The notes under the pieces were generated by a model. It did not search any database. It saw only the letters and a list, made by a program, of their open reading frames with translations, and was not told the origin of the DNA. A DNA stretch of 64,000 bases from Piezodorus guildinii (lineage: Eukaryota; Arthropoda; Insecta; Hemiptera; Pentatomidae). Shown here in pieces: positions 33,097 through 43,990 of this stretch; the stretch's first letter is position 1, and each line of letters begins with the position of its first letter. The position numbers and the translations under genes are program-made. The stretch is taken from positions 20,360,635 to 20,424,634 of the forward strand of contig CM041294.1 in NCBI GenBank assembly GCA_023052935.1, written 5' to 3'.

Positions 33097-33283
33097 TGAT
33101 AAAAGAGCACTAAAACATGTCTATGGCGTAACCTAAAGTTATTTGTATTAAACATAATATTACAGTATTAGTAAATGTTACAGCAACTGTTTTTTATTTG
33201 ATAGAGTTTGTTGATTGGTCTGCACCGGACACACCATGGCTCTTCTCTTGATAGTCGAGTGGGCCCTAATTAGTGACAAAAAT
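33097..33283. repeat. Duplicated flank (paired with 23527-23728)
   Basis: Same 190-bp sequence as the flank of mariner A, in the same orientation and at the same distance from the mariner end. Confidence 0.85.
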
Positions 33284-34047
33284 ATTGGATTGTGTCACAT
33301 GAAATGTCCGTTTTCAAAGTAAAAGATTTTTATTAAAAGTACGATATGAAAACAAGATTATTTTATTCGAAGTATTTACCTTCTTTTTCTACACATTTTT
33401 CCCAACGTGACACCAACTTTTTTATCCAACTGAAAAACTCTGAGCTTTGAAGTGAAACAAAATCTGAAAACGCACTTTTCACTTGATCATCCTTTCAAAA
33501 AGTTTTCCTTTGACGAACTTGTCGAAATTCCTGAACATGTGGTAATCTGTTGGAGACAAGTCGGGAGAATATGGTGGGTGCGGAAGAACTTTGTACTTGC
33601 TGCCGCTCAGTGAGATCATGAGCTTTTTTACTTTCCCAATACACTTTAAATATCTGGAAATGGTAGATGCACTTGCATTTAGTTGTGCTGAGTGTCCTCT
33701 AACTGTTTGGTAGGGGTTTCCTTCTACTGTATTTTTTGAGGACATCGTTGTCTATTACGGACGGAGGTCTTCCTCAGGCAAGATGTCCAAATCGGTATCT
33801 CCAGCTGAAAACTTAGCAAACCAACGGCGAATGGTCTGTTCATTAACAAACCCTTCCTAAAACGCCTTGCAAATACTTCTAGCGGCCTCAGCAGCTGAAT
33901 GGCCGAGTTTGAACTCGTATAAAAATATTACTCGAAAATCGCGTGTTTTCATGTTTATATTTGGAGGTATACTAAAAAGTGGGTAATTGATTGGGAAGCT
34001 GATGTTTATAATACAAAGGTAGAGGATTAGTAACTTTTTACTTTAAA
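33284..34047 (-). mobile_element. Internally deleted mariner element B
   Basis: Left terminus ATTGGATTGTGTCACATGAA. The far end is lost at about 34047. On the minus strand the transposase relic has the N-terminal helix-turn-helix region (FELGHSAAEAA-like sequence and RRWFAKFSAGDTDL-like sequence in broken frames), then ISRYLKCIGKVKKL. After a deletion it continues VLPHPPYSPDLSPTDYHMFR, with the third catalytic Asp, and NFDKFVKGKLFE. Residues carrying the first two catalytic Asp are absent. The N-terminal part is more complete than in mariner A. Confidence 0.8.
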
Positions 34048-34909
34048 ATACTATACACATTTTTGTTGATCTTAAAAAATAACTGAGTTTAGGGCGTATA
34101 TATATATATATATTGATATATATATGGATGGAGTAATCCTTTTTTTTTTTTTTTTTTGAAAGATACAAAGATACATTATTAAATATAATGAGCCAAAATA
34201 TCAAATAACTATACGTAAATACAAAACATGTTTTATTTTGATTTACCAACAAATTTTTTTCTACTCTTCGGTAACAAGGTTAAAGAATTTCTAGGATTAT
34301 GGTTAGAATAAATCTTTTTTGAATATATAATACTTTAGAAAAATGATCATATTAGATATACAGTATAAACCTCAAAATTGCCTCATTTTTCGCCATTAAA
34401 AAACTCATACTACGAAGAACATTTCAGTGTAATTAAAGAATTGCACTTTTTTTTTTTTTTTTAAATAGTTTATCCACACAGGAGTAAAATTATGGATTTT
34501 CAAAAAGAATATTAATTATTTCTGGTGAGGGAACATTCATAAACTGTCCATCCATTCTATAAAATTAGCAATGGAAAAACAAATGAATGGTTTTTCTTCA
34601 TATATCGGGCTTGTCGTCTAAAGTGCCTCCTTTCTCTTTTTGCAATAGATTTCATCTCCCCACAAATATGTTGGTATTTTTTTTTAATTGACAACCAAAA
34701 TATTCATGAACAACGTTTGCCAGTTTATTAGCTAGTTAGTAAATAAGACATCGGACATGATTAGAAGCGTTGAGATAAATAAAAAAAATATTTAAATAAT
34801 TTATTACGTAAAAAAAATTAAGGAGTTTATATTTCATCTTATTAATTCCTTAATGTTCGTAATGAAAATACGATATAAGAATACAAAGTCATTTCATCTC
34901 AATTTTTAT
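34048..34909. other. No gene; (TA)n and poly-T near 34098-34156
   Basis: TA repeat interrupted by GATATATATATGG, followed by 17 T, then AT-rich unassigned sequence. Confidence 0.5.
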
Positions 34910-35489
34910 TTTTACTTTCACTAACTATATATAGTAAGGGGAAGTATTGCGATCGTGAAAATTTTCGAATTCCAGTTTTCAACGGAAATACACGTTTTAG
35001 GATCCCCTGAGTCCAAATAACAAAGTCCCGCAAAAAGGTCTGTGTGTGTGTGTTGTGTAACTCCCGGGCGGAAACGGTAAGTCCTATGAAACTGAAATTT
35101 CATATTTAAGACTACTATACAGCCGAGACGTGACAAAACTTTTTTCATCAAAATGTGCGTACCAGAAGAGGCACTTTATACCATGCATTTTGGACCTTTT
35201 TCGATTTTCTCGAAACCGGTTCCGACGATTCTGATTAAACTCGCTATATCGATGTAAAATTTAATAGGCTTTAATATCATGTAGGTTTTATTTGGATAAA
35301 AATGGTCTGACAGGGCTTAAATGCCGATATTTTAAATTTTCTTCTCCTAAAGTACCCTTTATTTCCTTTTTGCGGGACTTAGTTATTTCGACTCAGGGGT
35401 CCCTAAAATGTGTATTTCCGTTCAAAAATGGAATTCGAAATTTTCACGATCGCAATTCTTTCCCTTACTATCTATATTAAGTGAAAGTA
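34910..35489. mobile_element. Head-to-head REP-A foldback
   Basis: 34910-35363 is the right half of REP-A on the minus strand, including the palindrome AACTATATATAGTAAGG. Near 35365 it switches to the last 125 bp of REP-A on the plus strand (CCTTTTTGCGGGACTTAG onward) ending AAGTGAAAGT. Both outer ends are right ends, as at 10.5-11.3 kb. Confidence 0.8.
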
Positions 35490-37014
35490 AAAAAAAAAAA
35501 TTAATTCAAAACAATTTACAAAAATATATTGATATATAACTAAAATAAACTTTTATTTAATAGGGAATTAATCTTGACTTTCACACTCTAGACATGATAA
35601 GTTGGTGAGCATTAGCTGTAACTGGAGTTGATAAAGATTTAAAAGATATAGAGGATAAAACAAAAAGTAGGGAAGTTTAAAGACTTCTGCAACGACCGTT
35701 AAAAATTTATTTTGTCCAGTTTGTATATACATATGCCACATTTTAATTAAACTCCGTTAATAAGGAGTTTTATAATAAGGAGTTTTACTAAAGAATGATA
35801 CATATGTCAACTATGTGATGTTAGACTTTTATATCGGACGCTGCTTTCATATTAAATCATTGTCTAAATTTTATTTATACTATCCGTGTTCAGAATTTTC
35901 GAGTTCCTGTTTTTTTCGTCACTTAATTTTTATAAGGATTAACATATACTTTGCAAAACTAAATATTTTTTAAATTGGTTTTTGTTGTGTGGTTTCGTCA
36001 TTTAAAATCTAGTACCTAAATCAAATATCTCTAAAATAAATTTACATTCCCAGCGGGAACAAGAAATAAAACAATGAAATGTGTGTTTTAGGGATAAAGC
36101 AAATATCGGAGTAAAAGCAAACGGCGTTAAACAAACAGGCAAACGCTTTTAATAAAAGCGGACTAAGATGAGCATTTTATTCCGGGATAAAACAATGTAT
36201 CTGTGCAACAAATGAAATTTCATGATTACTTCTCGCAGGATTTCACTTTTGAAACAGAGAAGCAGGCTTTCAACTAACGTTTGGGATTTTACTTCGGTTT
36301 GATGTTTAGATATATTTTTCCTCAATGTCTTTTTTATATATAAAAAAAAAAGTATTTTGCAATAATTCATGTATTTGAAGTGATAATCAGAGGATTCTGT
36401 TTATAACAGTAACTTATAAAAAAAAAAAAAAGTATTTATTATCAAATATTATTAAAGCGAGATTCATTAATTAAATTAGTCCTCATTTTATTAACCTACG
36501 AATTAGCAGTGATATTAATTACTACGTTTTGTTTCAAATAACGATTCATTATATTTGTAAAATATATTCTTGGTCTATCTAAAAAGAAATAGTTGTATTT
36601 AAAAATTCACAACGTTTCGATCTGAAGTGCCATTTTCAAGTTTGTTTAAAGAAATATTCAAGTTATAATTTTTTTACCAAAATATAATGGTAGTTTAAAT
36701 TTCTTTCGTAGATAAGTCTTTTCTAAATTAAAAAAAAAAAAAAAATCAATTCAGTACCTACAAATTATATTATGGAATAAAAAATGAAAGAATGTAATTC
36801 AAAAAGGCAGGATAGGCCAAAATGTTATGTATTTTTGAATAAAATAATATCTTTTGGTTTTGGAACGGCTAAAAATACATCTTACGATAACAAAACTAAA
36901 AGAATTAATAGGATATTGATAAGAATTATTTTTAAGTTGGCCGCCTGGTGTAATCTCCTGGGAGAATATACGCCGCACGTTTATCGATAAAGATTTATCG
37001 TGTAAGGTCATCAC
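35490..37014. other. AT-rich, no supported gene
   Basis: About 1.5 kb. Short open frames at 36149-36370 and 36784-36990 have no recognised domain. A hammerhead-like half motif near 36606 is discussed under rejected items. Confidence 0.45.
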
Positions 37015-37205
37015 TCCCCACGCCCATTTTTGTGTGTGGCCACCAGTAGGCTGACGGGTCCAACATACCCGAGGAACAGGCTGTGAGAGAATATCATTTT
37101 ATTATTTGCTTATAAATGTCCCGTCGGGACTGAGATTCGAACTTAATCAACCTTCAGTGTGAGAGACTAGCGCGCTAGCCACTCAGTCACGGGCTGGCTC
37201 CCTAT
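37015..37205 (-). mobile_element. tRNA-derived SINE (third type)
   Basis: On the minus strand a tRNA-like head has A-box TGGCTAGCGCGCTAG and B-box AAGTTCGAATCTC, followed by CAGTCCCGACGGGAC. The distance between the boxes is longer than in standard tRNAs. The 3' part (toward 37015) reads GGGTATGTTGGACCCGTCAG. Target duplication not resolved. Confidence 0.7.
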
Positions 37206-37317
37206 ATGTTTATCCTGAGGTTATTAAAAAATCTTACAAAAAATGTTTATATATTAAATTAAATTATATATTGATTTTTAGCATTATTGTTTTAAACATA
37301 TTTTCCGAAATTTTAAT

Positions 37318-37560
37318 AAAACCCTGTGGGGTTAGTTACCTGTAGCATGGTGGCGTCCCGGGTTCGAATCCGCAGGTAGTCATAGAATTTTTTAATGGAT
37401 GTAAATAATCCTTAGTTATGCCGTCATTCGGAGGAGACGTTCAAAGTTGGTCCCGAGCCTGTTTTATAATTAATTAATTACTTATAATTACAAAATAGCA
37501 CCGCCCGATTGGCCGTAAAGTGATAAAGCGACCTTGAATAAACAAAGAAACAAGCGAAAT
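37318..37560 (+). mobile_element. tRNA-derived SINE, same family as 11.4 kb
   Basis: Head with a B-box GGGTTCGAATCC, then AATTTTTTAATGGATG, TTAGTTATGCCGTCATTCGG and GTTGGTCCCGAGCCTG, and a degenerate 3' end with GATTGGCCGTAAAGTG and AATAAACAAAGAAAC. CGAAATTTTA on both sides (37309 and 37556) is a plausible target duplication. Confidence 0.8.
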
Positions 37561-38281
37561 TTTACAAAACAAAAAATTATAAATAGCTACATTATACATA
37601 CTTTATGTTCCTGTCAAGCATTTAGAACTGATCATAAACCTCAAAAGCAATAAAACGTCAATTTTATGACTTTTATATATTATAATAATAAGTTACAATG
37701 TTGAATATCAAAAATTTCAATGATAAAACTGAGAAAGGTTAAACCATAATGCTATTGGATAAATTACACAGAGTTGAGGTGGTAAGAAAGGCTCATTGAA
37801 GTTCCAGCCTTTCTTTTGACAGATTTCTTTTCTTTCCTGCTCCTACAGCAGTTGGTAATCTAATCATTTGCGCCCCGACTCAACTTTCCTGATTCGACGA
37901 AAAAGTTTTGCCGCTCTATTGAATATTTTTTTATTTATTTCCGCCATTCATCTGTTCAAAAGGCGGTGGTTTTTTAAACTACTTCTATTGAGTTCTTCCC
38001 CCACTCCTCACTCCTCCTGCTTTCAAGATACTTTAAACAAATTATATTTCGGTACAAAAGCCTCCGAGAAGTCGATGTGAATGGCAAATTGAAAACAGCA
38101 CTCCAGCTTCAGAAAATACAACTGCCTCTTCAGGTTTGAACTGACCGCAACATGAACAATTGGAAATAATAAAATAATCCGTTGACCGAAAATATATATT
38201 TGATCTATACGCCCTGCCTAATTAAGAAAATAAATAATGAGCTAAGAAACTATGCTAAAAACAGTTTGTATTATTAAAAAA
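37561..38281. other. No supported gene
   Basis: A 70-codon frame at 37868-38080 lacks any recognised domain. Confidence 0.4.
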
Positions 38282-38444
38282 TCTTGTGCGCCCAACATCC
38301 GACATTCACTTACCTGCATTGTTAAAATCAAATTAGGATTAAATAAATTTGAAGATATAAATAAATTGTTAAATAATTAATTAGTTCGAATTTCAATAGA
38401 AACATGTGTTTTTATTAAAAAATCTATTATATTTTTATCTTCAA

Positions 38445-38610
38445 ATAATAAAATAAAGTCTCGGTTAAAGGTGGGAAATGCGTATTATAATTCAGTTGCT
38501 AAATTACTTAGCTCGCGGCTTCTGTCTAAATCTTAAAGGTTAGAATTTATAAAACTATTATTCTTCCGACGGTTCTTTACAAATGTGAAACGTGGCCACT
38601 TACTTTGAAG
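38445..38610 (+). pseudogene. LINE RT fragment inside REP-A
   Basis: Plus-strand KVGNAYYNSVAKLLSSRLLS followed by broken LLFFRRFFTNVKRGHLL, matching the GNACYYSVAKLLSS to YGCETWPL segment at 13.7-13.95 kb. Both ends are truncated and no tail is seen, so it may have arrived by repair or recombination and not by normal retrotransposition. Confidence 0.7.
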
Positions 38611-39097
38611 GGTGAACAATTAAAAAAAATATTTTTTGAGTTTTCTCCTTTAGTTGCTTTTCAAATTCACTCAGCTTGAACATTAGCTGTTTTTCTTAGT
38701 GGTAACAAGATAATATAGTTATTTTTATAGAATCAACAAAGCATACAAGATACTTTAGAGAAAGAAATTTTAAAATATCGGTATTAAACCCTGTTAGACA
38801 ATTTTAATCAGAATGAAACATACATGATATTAAAGCCCATTAAATTTGACATCGATGTAGCGATTTTAATCAAAATCGTCGGAACCGTTTTCAAGAAAAT
38901 CGAAAAATGGTACAAAATGCATATTGTAAAGTGGCTCTTCTGGTAAGCTCATTTTGATTAAAAAGGTTTTGTAACGTCTCAGGAGTATATTTGTCTTAAA
39001 TACGAAATAGGACTTAACGTTTCCGCCCGGGAGTTACCACATACACACACAGACCTTTTTTCGGGACTTGGTTATTGGGACTCAGGGGACCTTAAAA

Positions 39098-39428
39098 TTT
39101 TTAAAGGACAGATTTTTTTTTTATTTTATCTAAATCCTAGAGTTATGGATTAATTCATTTATTTTATTTACTTGGAAATTGTTCAGCTGTATTATTTTAT
39201 AACAATTTTTTTCCATTTGTTTATATTCTATATATTTTGTATATATCTATATAAATAGGTTTTATTATTTTATTTTTTGTACATTTATAAATAAAAATTT
39301 TTTTTTTTTGTTTCTCGGCCAGACATGTATATATTGAAGTGTATATTCACTGTACTACAATGTTATTCTTAAGGGACATGGTCCCAGAATAAAGTTCTTT
39401 TTATTATTATTATTAAAAAAAAAAATGT
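39098..39428 (+). mobile_element. LINE 3' end with (ATT)n tail inside REP-A
   Basis: Ends TGTTATTCTTAAGGGACATG, GTCCCAGAATAAAGTTC, then ATT repeats and poly-A. The same terminal sequence is found inverted at 50.25-50.33 kb. The insertion splits REP-A between CCTTAAAA and TGTGTATTTCC. Confidence 0.8.
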
Positions 39429-39560
39429 GTATTTCCATTGAAAACTGGAACTCGAAAATTTTCACGATCACAATACTTTCCCTTACTATATATATATATA
39501 TATAGTAAGTGAAAGTAAAAAATATATATTTTTTTGGAGAAAAAGTAACAAGACAGTAGT

Positions 39561-39905
39561 TTACGTATTGTTGTTACTATTAAAATGACAAATCTTTTGA
39601 ATATTTTCCAAACCGAAGCAGCTTTTCCAATTCAATGATTCTTTCTTTTCCAACGGAGCGGGCATTTCAGGTTTATTCCGCGGGAGGTAGAATTTCATTT
39701 TCATTTTAATTTGGACTGTTGCACAATAATCGCATGAGCACTCATAAATAACGGGCTGAGCGACAGTTGGAAATGAGGGGGTAAAGAGGTACTCTGTGTA
39801 GTCCAATAGGCTCATACATATTGATACCTCTCTCCGATCGCCTATAGTTCTGTCCACATAGAGATGGAAATTTCGTTCTACATATATTGACTTGTATCTC
39901 TTCAT
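39561..39905 (-). CDS. Hypothetical ORF, 114 codons
   Basis: An uninterrupted minus-strand frame from an ATG at 39905 to a stop at 39561. It is not part of any repeat family found in the window and is GC-richer than its surroundings. The product would be soluble, with EVSICMSLLDYTEYLFTPSF, a cysteine-rich IYECSCDYCATVQ centre, and a KPEMPAPLEKKESLNWKSC region. No signal peptide, membrane segment or known domain is recognised. It may be one exon of a host gene or a chance frame. Antisense frames are not open over the same length, which mildly favours coding. Confidence 0.25.
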   Translation of the reverse strand: MKRYKSIYVERNFHLYVDRTIGDRREVSICMSLLDYTEYLFTPSFPTVAQPVIYECSCDYCATVQIKMKMKFYLPRNKPEMPAPLEKKESLNWKSCFGLENIQKICHFNSNNNT

Positions 39906-40043
39906 CCTCTGTCCGATATCATGTTAGTGGTTAAATAACGCATTAACGGGTTTCGTAAATAGCAAAAATAAATTATAGATTTGTATTTGTATTGTAGTTT
40001 CCATTTATCGAATATATTCATAGTAAGATATATTTTGGAAAAA

Positions 40044-40904
40044 TCTGGTGCGGGCAAATCACAATTTTTTAAAATCTATGAAAGAATTTTCAAAAACAGT
40101 TAGAGATAAAAATACATGAAAATTTTAAGGAATTAATTAAATTGAATTTATATAAAAAATTGAGTTTTATTAAAAAATCTATTATATTATTATCTAAAAT
40201 AATTAGTTAGTTTTATGTTCATTTCATCACTCTCTATTAATTTTTAAAAGCTTGTGTATGAGATAATATTTTTTCTAAAATCTTTAGCTTTCCAACACTA
40301 TATCATTGTTCTTATGTTCAAAAACGAAAAATTGCATTAGAAATTTTTGTTTTTGTTTTCTCCTTTAGTTTGGTATGTAATTCATTCAATTTATATGTTT
40401 ACCTGTTTTTCGACAACGTTAACAAGATAATATAGTTATTTTTATTGAATCTACAAAATTAAAAGTACTTTAGGGGAAGAAAATATCGGCATTTAAGCCC
40501 TGTCAGACCATTTTAATCAGAATAAAACCTACATGATATTAAAACCCATTTTATAATTTTACATCGATATAGCTAGTTTAATCAAAATCGTTGGAACCGT
40601 TTTCGAAAAAATCGATAAAAGGTGCAAAATGCATATTATATAAAGTGCCTCTTCTGGTAAGCTCATTTTGATGAAAAAAGTTTTGTCACGTCTTGGGCGT
40701 ATACTTGTCTTAAATATGAAATTTCAGTTTCATAGGACTTACCGTTTCCGCCCGGGAGTTGCCACATACACACACAGACCTTTTTGCGGGACTTGGTTAT
40801 TTGGACTCAGGGGACCCTAAAATGTGTATTTCCGTTGAAAACTGGAATTCGAAAATTTTCACGATCGCAATACTTTCCTTTACTATATATAGTGAGTGAA
40901 AGTA
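40044..40904 (+). mobile_element. REP-A, nearly full length
   Basis: TCTGGTGCGGGCAA at the left, but the left subterminal repeat is deleted (CAAATCACAATTTTTT). The right end CTATATATAGTGAGTGAAAG is kept with one change. Confidence 0.85.
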
Positions 40905-40924
40905 ATATATAAATAACATTTGGG

Positions 40925-41425
40925 TCGTTATTTCCCTTTGGAATATCAAGTAGCCTGTTTTTTTATACTCGGGACAAGATTTTTGGTTACCTTATTGCTA
41001 AATGCAATTTCATTCCATCTATAGGGCAGCTTTTCGCTCTTCTCTTGTTTGGATGTTATGGTTTTTTCACTCGCCTTCCTAATTCACCCCATAAGTGTTC
41101 AACGTATTTTACGTCAGGTGACTGTGGATGTATTTTTAGTTGATTGAGAACATTGTTGACCAACCATTATTTTATTTTATTTTTGTTAAAAAAAATAACA
41201 TCCCCGAAGTCCCAAATTTCCAGCTGAATTTTTTCATTTCTCCTTTAAATGTCCAGAAAAGCATATGGGTCCATAATCTTATCAATGAACAATACATTTT
41301 CAACACCAGAAGTTCTAAAATATCACTACACCATGACACTTTTACCTAAGTGTTTAATTTTGGGGTCATAAGTTATGAAAGGTTGATTTTCTCTACAATT
41401 TTGACCTTCATTTGGCCAAAAAATA
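40925..41425 (-). pseudogene. Tc1-like transposase relic
   Basis: Minus-strand DDE transposase remains in shifting frames: YDPKIKHLGKSVMVW (Tc1 signature K-S-V-M-V-W), YFRTSGVENVLFIDKIMDPY, FLDIxRRNEKIQLEIWDFGD, VIFFNKNK, then LVNNVLNQLKIHPQSPDVKY and VEHLWGELGRRVKK (normally SPDLNPIEHLW, with the catalytic Glu). The second catalytic Asp motif (QQDNDPKHT) is deleted or unreadable between VIFF and WL. A distinct lineage from the Tc1 relic at 15.3 kb. Confidence 0.75.
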
Positions 41426-41597
41426 TTAAATTTGGATTCCAAAAAACCGCGAATATTTATATAAAAGAGAAAAAAGTGAAACTTTACACATTGATACGCT
41501 CAAACTCCGTTATTATTGGCGATAGATAAAAGTATATATAGAGTTTTAGAATCAGTAGAGCGCCATAAACAATAAAAAGAAATGAACAATGGACAAT

Positions 41598-41885
41598 GGA
41601 GGTAAGTGAAAGTCCTGTGATGTAAAATTCAATGGGATTCAATATTAAATAGGTTTCATACTTATTGAAATAGTCTGAGAGGCACTAAATGCCAATATTT
41701 CAAATTGTCCTCCTCCAAACTACCTTTAATTTTGTAGATTTGTAAAAAAATACCATATCACTTTTCTAACATGATAAAAAACGGGTAAATATATAGCTTG
41801 AACGAATTGATATCTAACTAAAGGAACAAAGAGCAAAAACATTTTTGCGCAATATTCGTGTTTTTGAACATGCGAAAAGATGTTA
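41598..41885 (-). mobile_element. REP-A left-half fragment
   Basis: GGAGGTAAGTGAAAGTCCTG at the end, GGCACTAAATGCCAATATTT and ACTACCTTTAATTTTGTAGA match the left/central part of REP-A in reverse orientation, with internal deletion and divergence. Confidence 0.65.
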
Positions 41886-42654
41886 ACATTTAGAGAGGAA
41901 AATAAATTGTTTCTTTCTCCTATTCTTAGGAGTTTCATGCCTTTGACTCCTATAATATAATCATGATTATTAAAAGAAAAGCAAATTAAACAAAACCAAA
42001 ATATTAATTTTTTTGAAAAGTTTCAATCACCCATGTTTTTCACAAAATGTCTTTTATACTTCTCTATAGAAAGGAATTTTTTGGAGTGGTGGAACAATAT
42101 GAAAAAAAAAAAAAAAATATTTTTTTCTGAACTCTTGCATTTAACTTATATTTCCTATTATTATTGAAAATTTTTAAACAATTATTTATCACCAGAAATT
42201 CAGAATTAAATTACTGATAAAACATTTTCAATCATTTTACTACAAACTGATTGGATTTAAACGCGTGCCAGGCTAGCTCTCTATTATGCCGTATGTTTAG
42301 CCACTATCAATTATTTCTTCTAAAGTCTAGCTTGTTTATGTATTCTCTATGCATTTATCTACGAAGGTTGTATTTTCGGTTACAAAAATATTTTTCTCAC
42401 TCCTCAAGTTTGAGTAAAAAAAGCCTGAGGCAGATTACCATCCTAACCCGGCTATGCTCTTTCAAATAGTATTATTCTGATAATTCACTACATGTAAAAT
42501 AATTATAGATCTCAAAAGACCGCACTCAAGGTAAATTATAAATGTATATTCATTCCTTTTCATTGAAATGGTGGACTATACTTAAATTTAAAATTCCGTT
42601 AAAAAGAAAATAATTCTAAAACTTTGGACATCTCTACTTTTCTGTTGTCTTGAT
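41886..42654. other. AT-rich, no gene seen
   Basis: Unassigned. Confidence 0.45.
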
Positions 42655-42865
42655 TTCTATATTAATATCAGATCTGTACGCATCCAAAGTGACAGCTGAT
42701 TACTTTCGGTTCATGAAAGACGATCGCCGACCAGAGGCAAGGGTGGCGGCGGCAGCAGCTGGATTTGCCCCTGATTAACGGCCCAGTCTCGACGTGTCTT
42801 CCTTCCAGCTAATATATTACAGCCCCTACTGTCCACCCCTGCGGAGCGCCATGTTTTATTACTCC
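42655..42865. other. GC- and CpG-rich island
   Basis: A sharp rise in GC (GACGATCGCCGACCAGAGGC, GGTGGCGGCGGCAGCAGCTG, CCTGCGGAGCGCCATG) in otherwise AT-rich DNA, with no repeat relative in the window. A short plus-strand reading (RRPEARVAAAAAGFAPD) stops quickly. It could be a regulatory island, a piece of a host exon, or a fragment of a GC-rich element. No function is assigned. Confidence 0.4.
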
Positions 42866-43257
42866 ATTTATATATTGGCTTCTTATTTTTTTTTTTTTTT
42901 CGTAAAAGCCATCTAGAAAAATAAGTTTATTGGGAAACATTTATTATAAACAAATAGCAATCTCCTTGAAAAATAACTACATCCTTACTCCTTCTAAGAT
43001 CAAGATTTGTTACATTAATGTAAAGTGTTTTTAATAATATATATTGTAGTTTTTTATCATGTTATGTGAAGGTCAACCTGACGAAAAAGTGTAAGCTATA
43101 GCGATTGACAAATAAGAATTAGGATTCCTAACAAGGCAAGTCATGTACATTCACTGCTTATTTTTTCTTTTCTTTTTTTCGAGAATACTTTTGAATTGGA
43201 CTAATTTTACTATTTCAAAGATTATGCACGATTTTCATATTTTAAGGACTGTTTTAA
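42866..43257. other. No gene seen
   Basis: AT-rich; T run near 42889. Confidence 0.4.
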
Positions 43258-43640
43258 CTTACACATACGTACAAACACAGAGGATAAAAACATACGTACG
43301 TACAACCATACAAACAAACATTCTGCATAAAAATATAATGAAACAAATATTAATTTGATTGAAAAAATTATGACTTTGACAAAAAAAAAAAAAAAATTAT
43401 TAATTTGACTGAAAAAAATATAGTTACACATGCGTACAAACTCAAAGGTATTATGCATAAAAATATAATGAAAAAATTATGAATTTGATTAAAAAAATTA
43501 TGAAATCGATTGAAAAAATTATGAATTAAATAGAAAAAATTATTAATTCGACTGAAATAAATATGAATTTGACTGAAAACAAGCTATACTCACACATGCG
43601 TACAAACACAAAGGTATTCTGCATACAAATATTAATAAAA
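43258..43640. repeat. About 165-bp tandem repeat with inner A/T units
   Basis: CACAYRCGTACAAACACA followed by AGGNNNNTATGCATAAAAATAT recurs near 43262, 43428 and 43590, giving roughly three units. Between them lie irregular units of about 24 bp of the type ATGAATTTGATTGAAAAAAT. Confidence 0.75.
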
Positions 43641-43823
43641 ACATAGCGATTATGTGTGATATTGACTGAAAACTTTTGGGATTAAAAACTTTTATAAGTA
43701 AAAACTATGTCCTGCACAAAATAATCCTTCAGGTAATGAAGTAGTACAGTTTTTTTTTATTATTTTTTAATTTATTAATTTTCTTTTTTTATTTTGGTTT
43801 ATCTTTTGTACTCGGACTATTTA
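43641..43823. other. No gene seen
   Basis: T-rich unassigned sequence leading into the motif at 43824. Confidence 0.35.
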
Positions 43824-43862
43824 GCCCTGATGCTGACCTACAATATGAGTCAAAGCGTTGGC
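43824..43862 (+). ncRNA. Degenerate hammerhead-like motif
   Basis: GCC, CTGATGC (last core A changed to C), GACC...GAGTC, then AAAGC in place of GAAAC, GTT and GGC. The stem I pair GCC/GGC is kept. A similar change (GTCAAAGCGTT) is found at 49.39-49.42 kb, suggesting a subfamily with a common ancestor. Confidence 0.4.
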
Positions 43863-43990
43863 AGAACAAAGAATAGGTTAGACTATTTCATTATTCTTCT
43901 TCCATCGACTGCCAACAGAACTATTTAGCTGAGATCATGACATATAATGTGAGGCAAAACTATATTTAGTTTTCAGTTGTTACTTATAAT

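Larger units (their letters stand above)
38282..39519 (+). mobile_element. REP-A copy carrying two insertions
   Basis: Left end GTGCGCCCAACATCCGACATTC and right end TATAGTAAGTGAAAGT bound a full-length REP-A interrupted twice. 38445-38610 is a LINE piece (VGNAYYNSVAKLLSSRLLSK, same family as 13.4 kb), and 39098-39428 is a LINE 3' end. The palindrome is expanded to a TA repeat. The older element served as target for both. Confidence 0.8.

Noticed and set aside
34921..35151. Recurrent peptide (TDLFAGLxYLDSGDPK) seen at 28.1, 35.0 and similar positions
   Set aside because: It recurs because REP-A recurs. Frames differ between copies, stops are frequent and no start or domain is present, so it is not a conserved protein.
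36600..36645. ACGTTTCGATCTGAAGTGCC, resembling the GAAACGT side of the hammerhead-like motif on the minus strand
   Set aside because: The CTGATGA side is absent (it reads CTTGAAAATGG), stem II is unclear and no arm or element boundary surrounds it. It may be a remote relative but cannot be supported.
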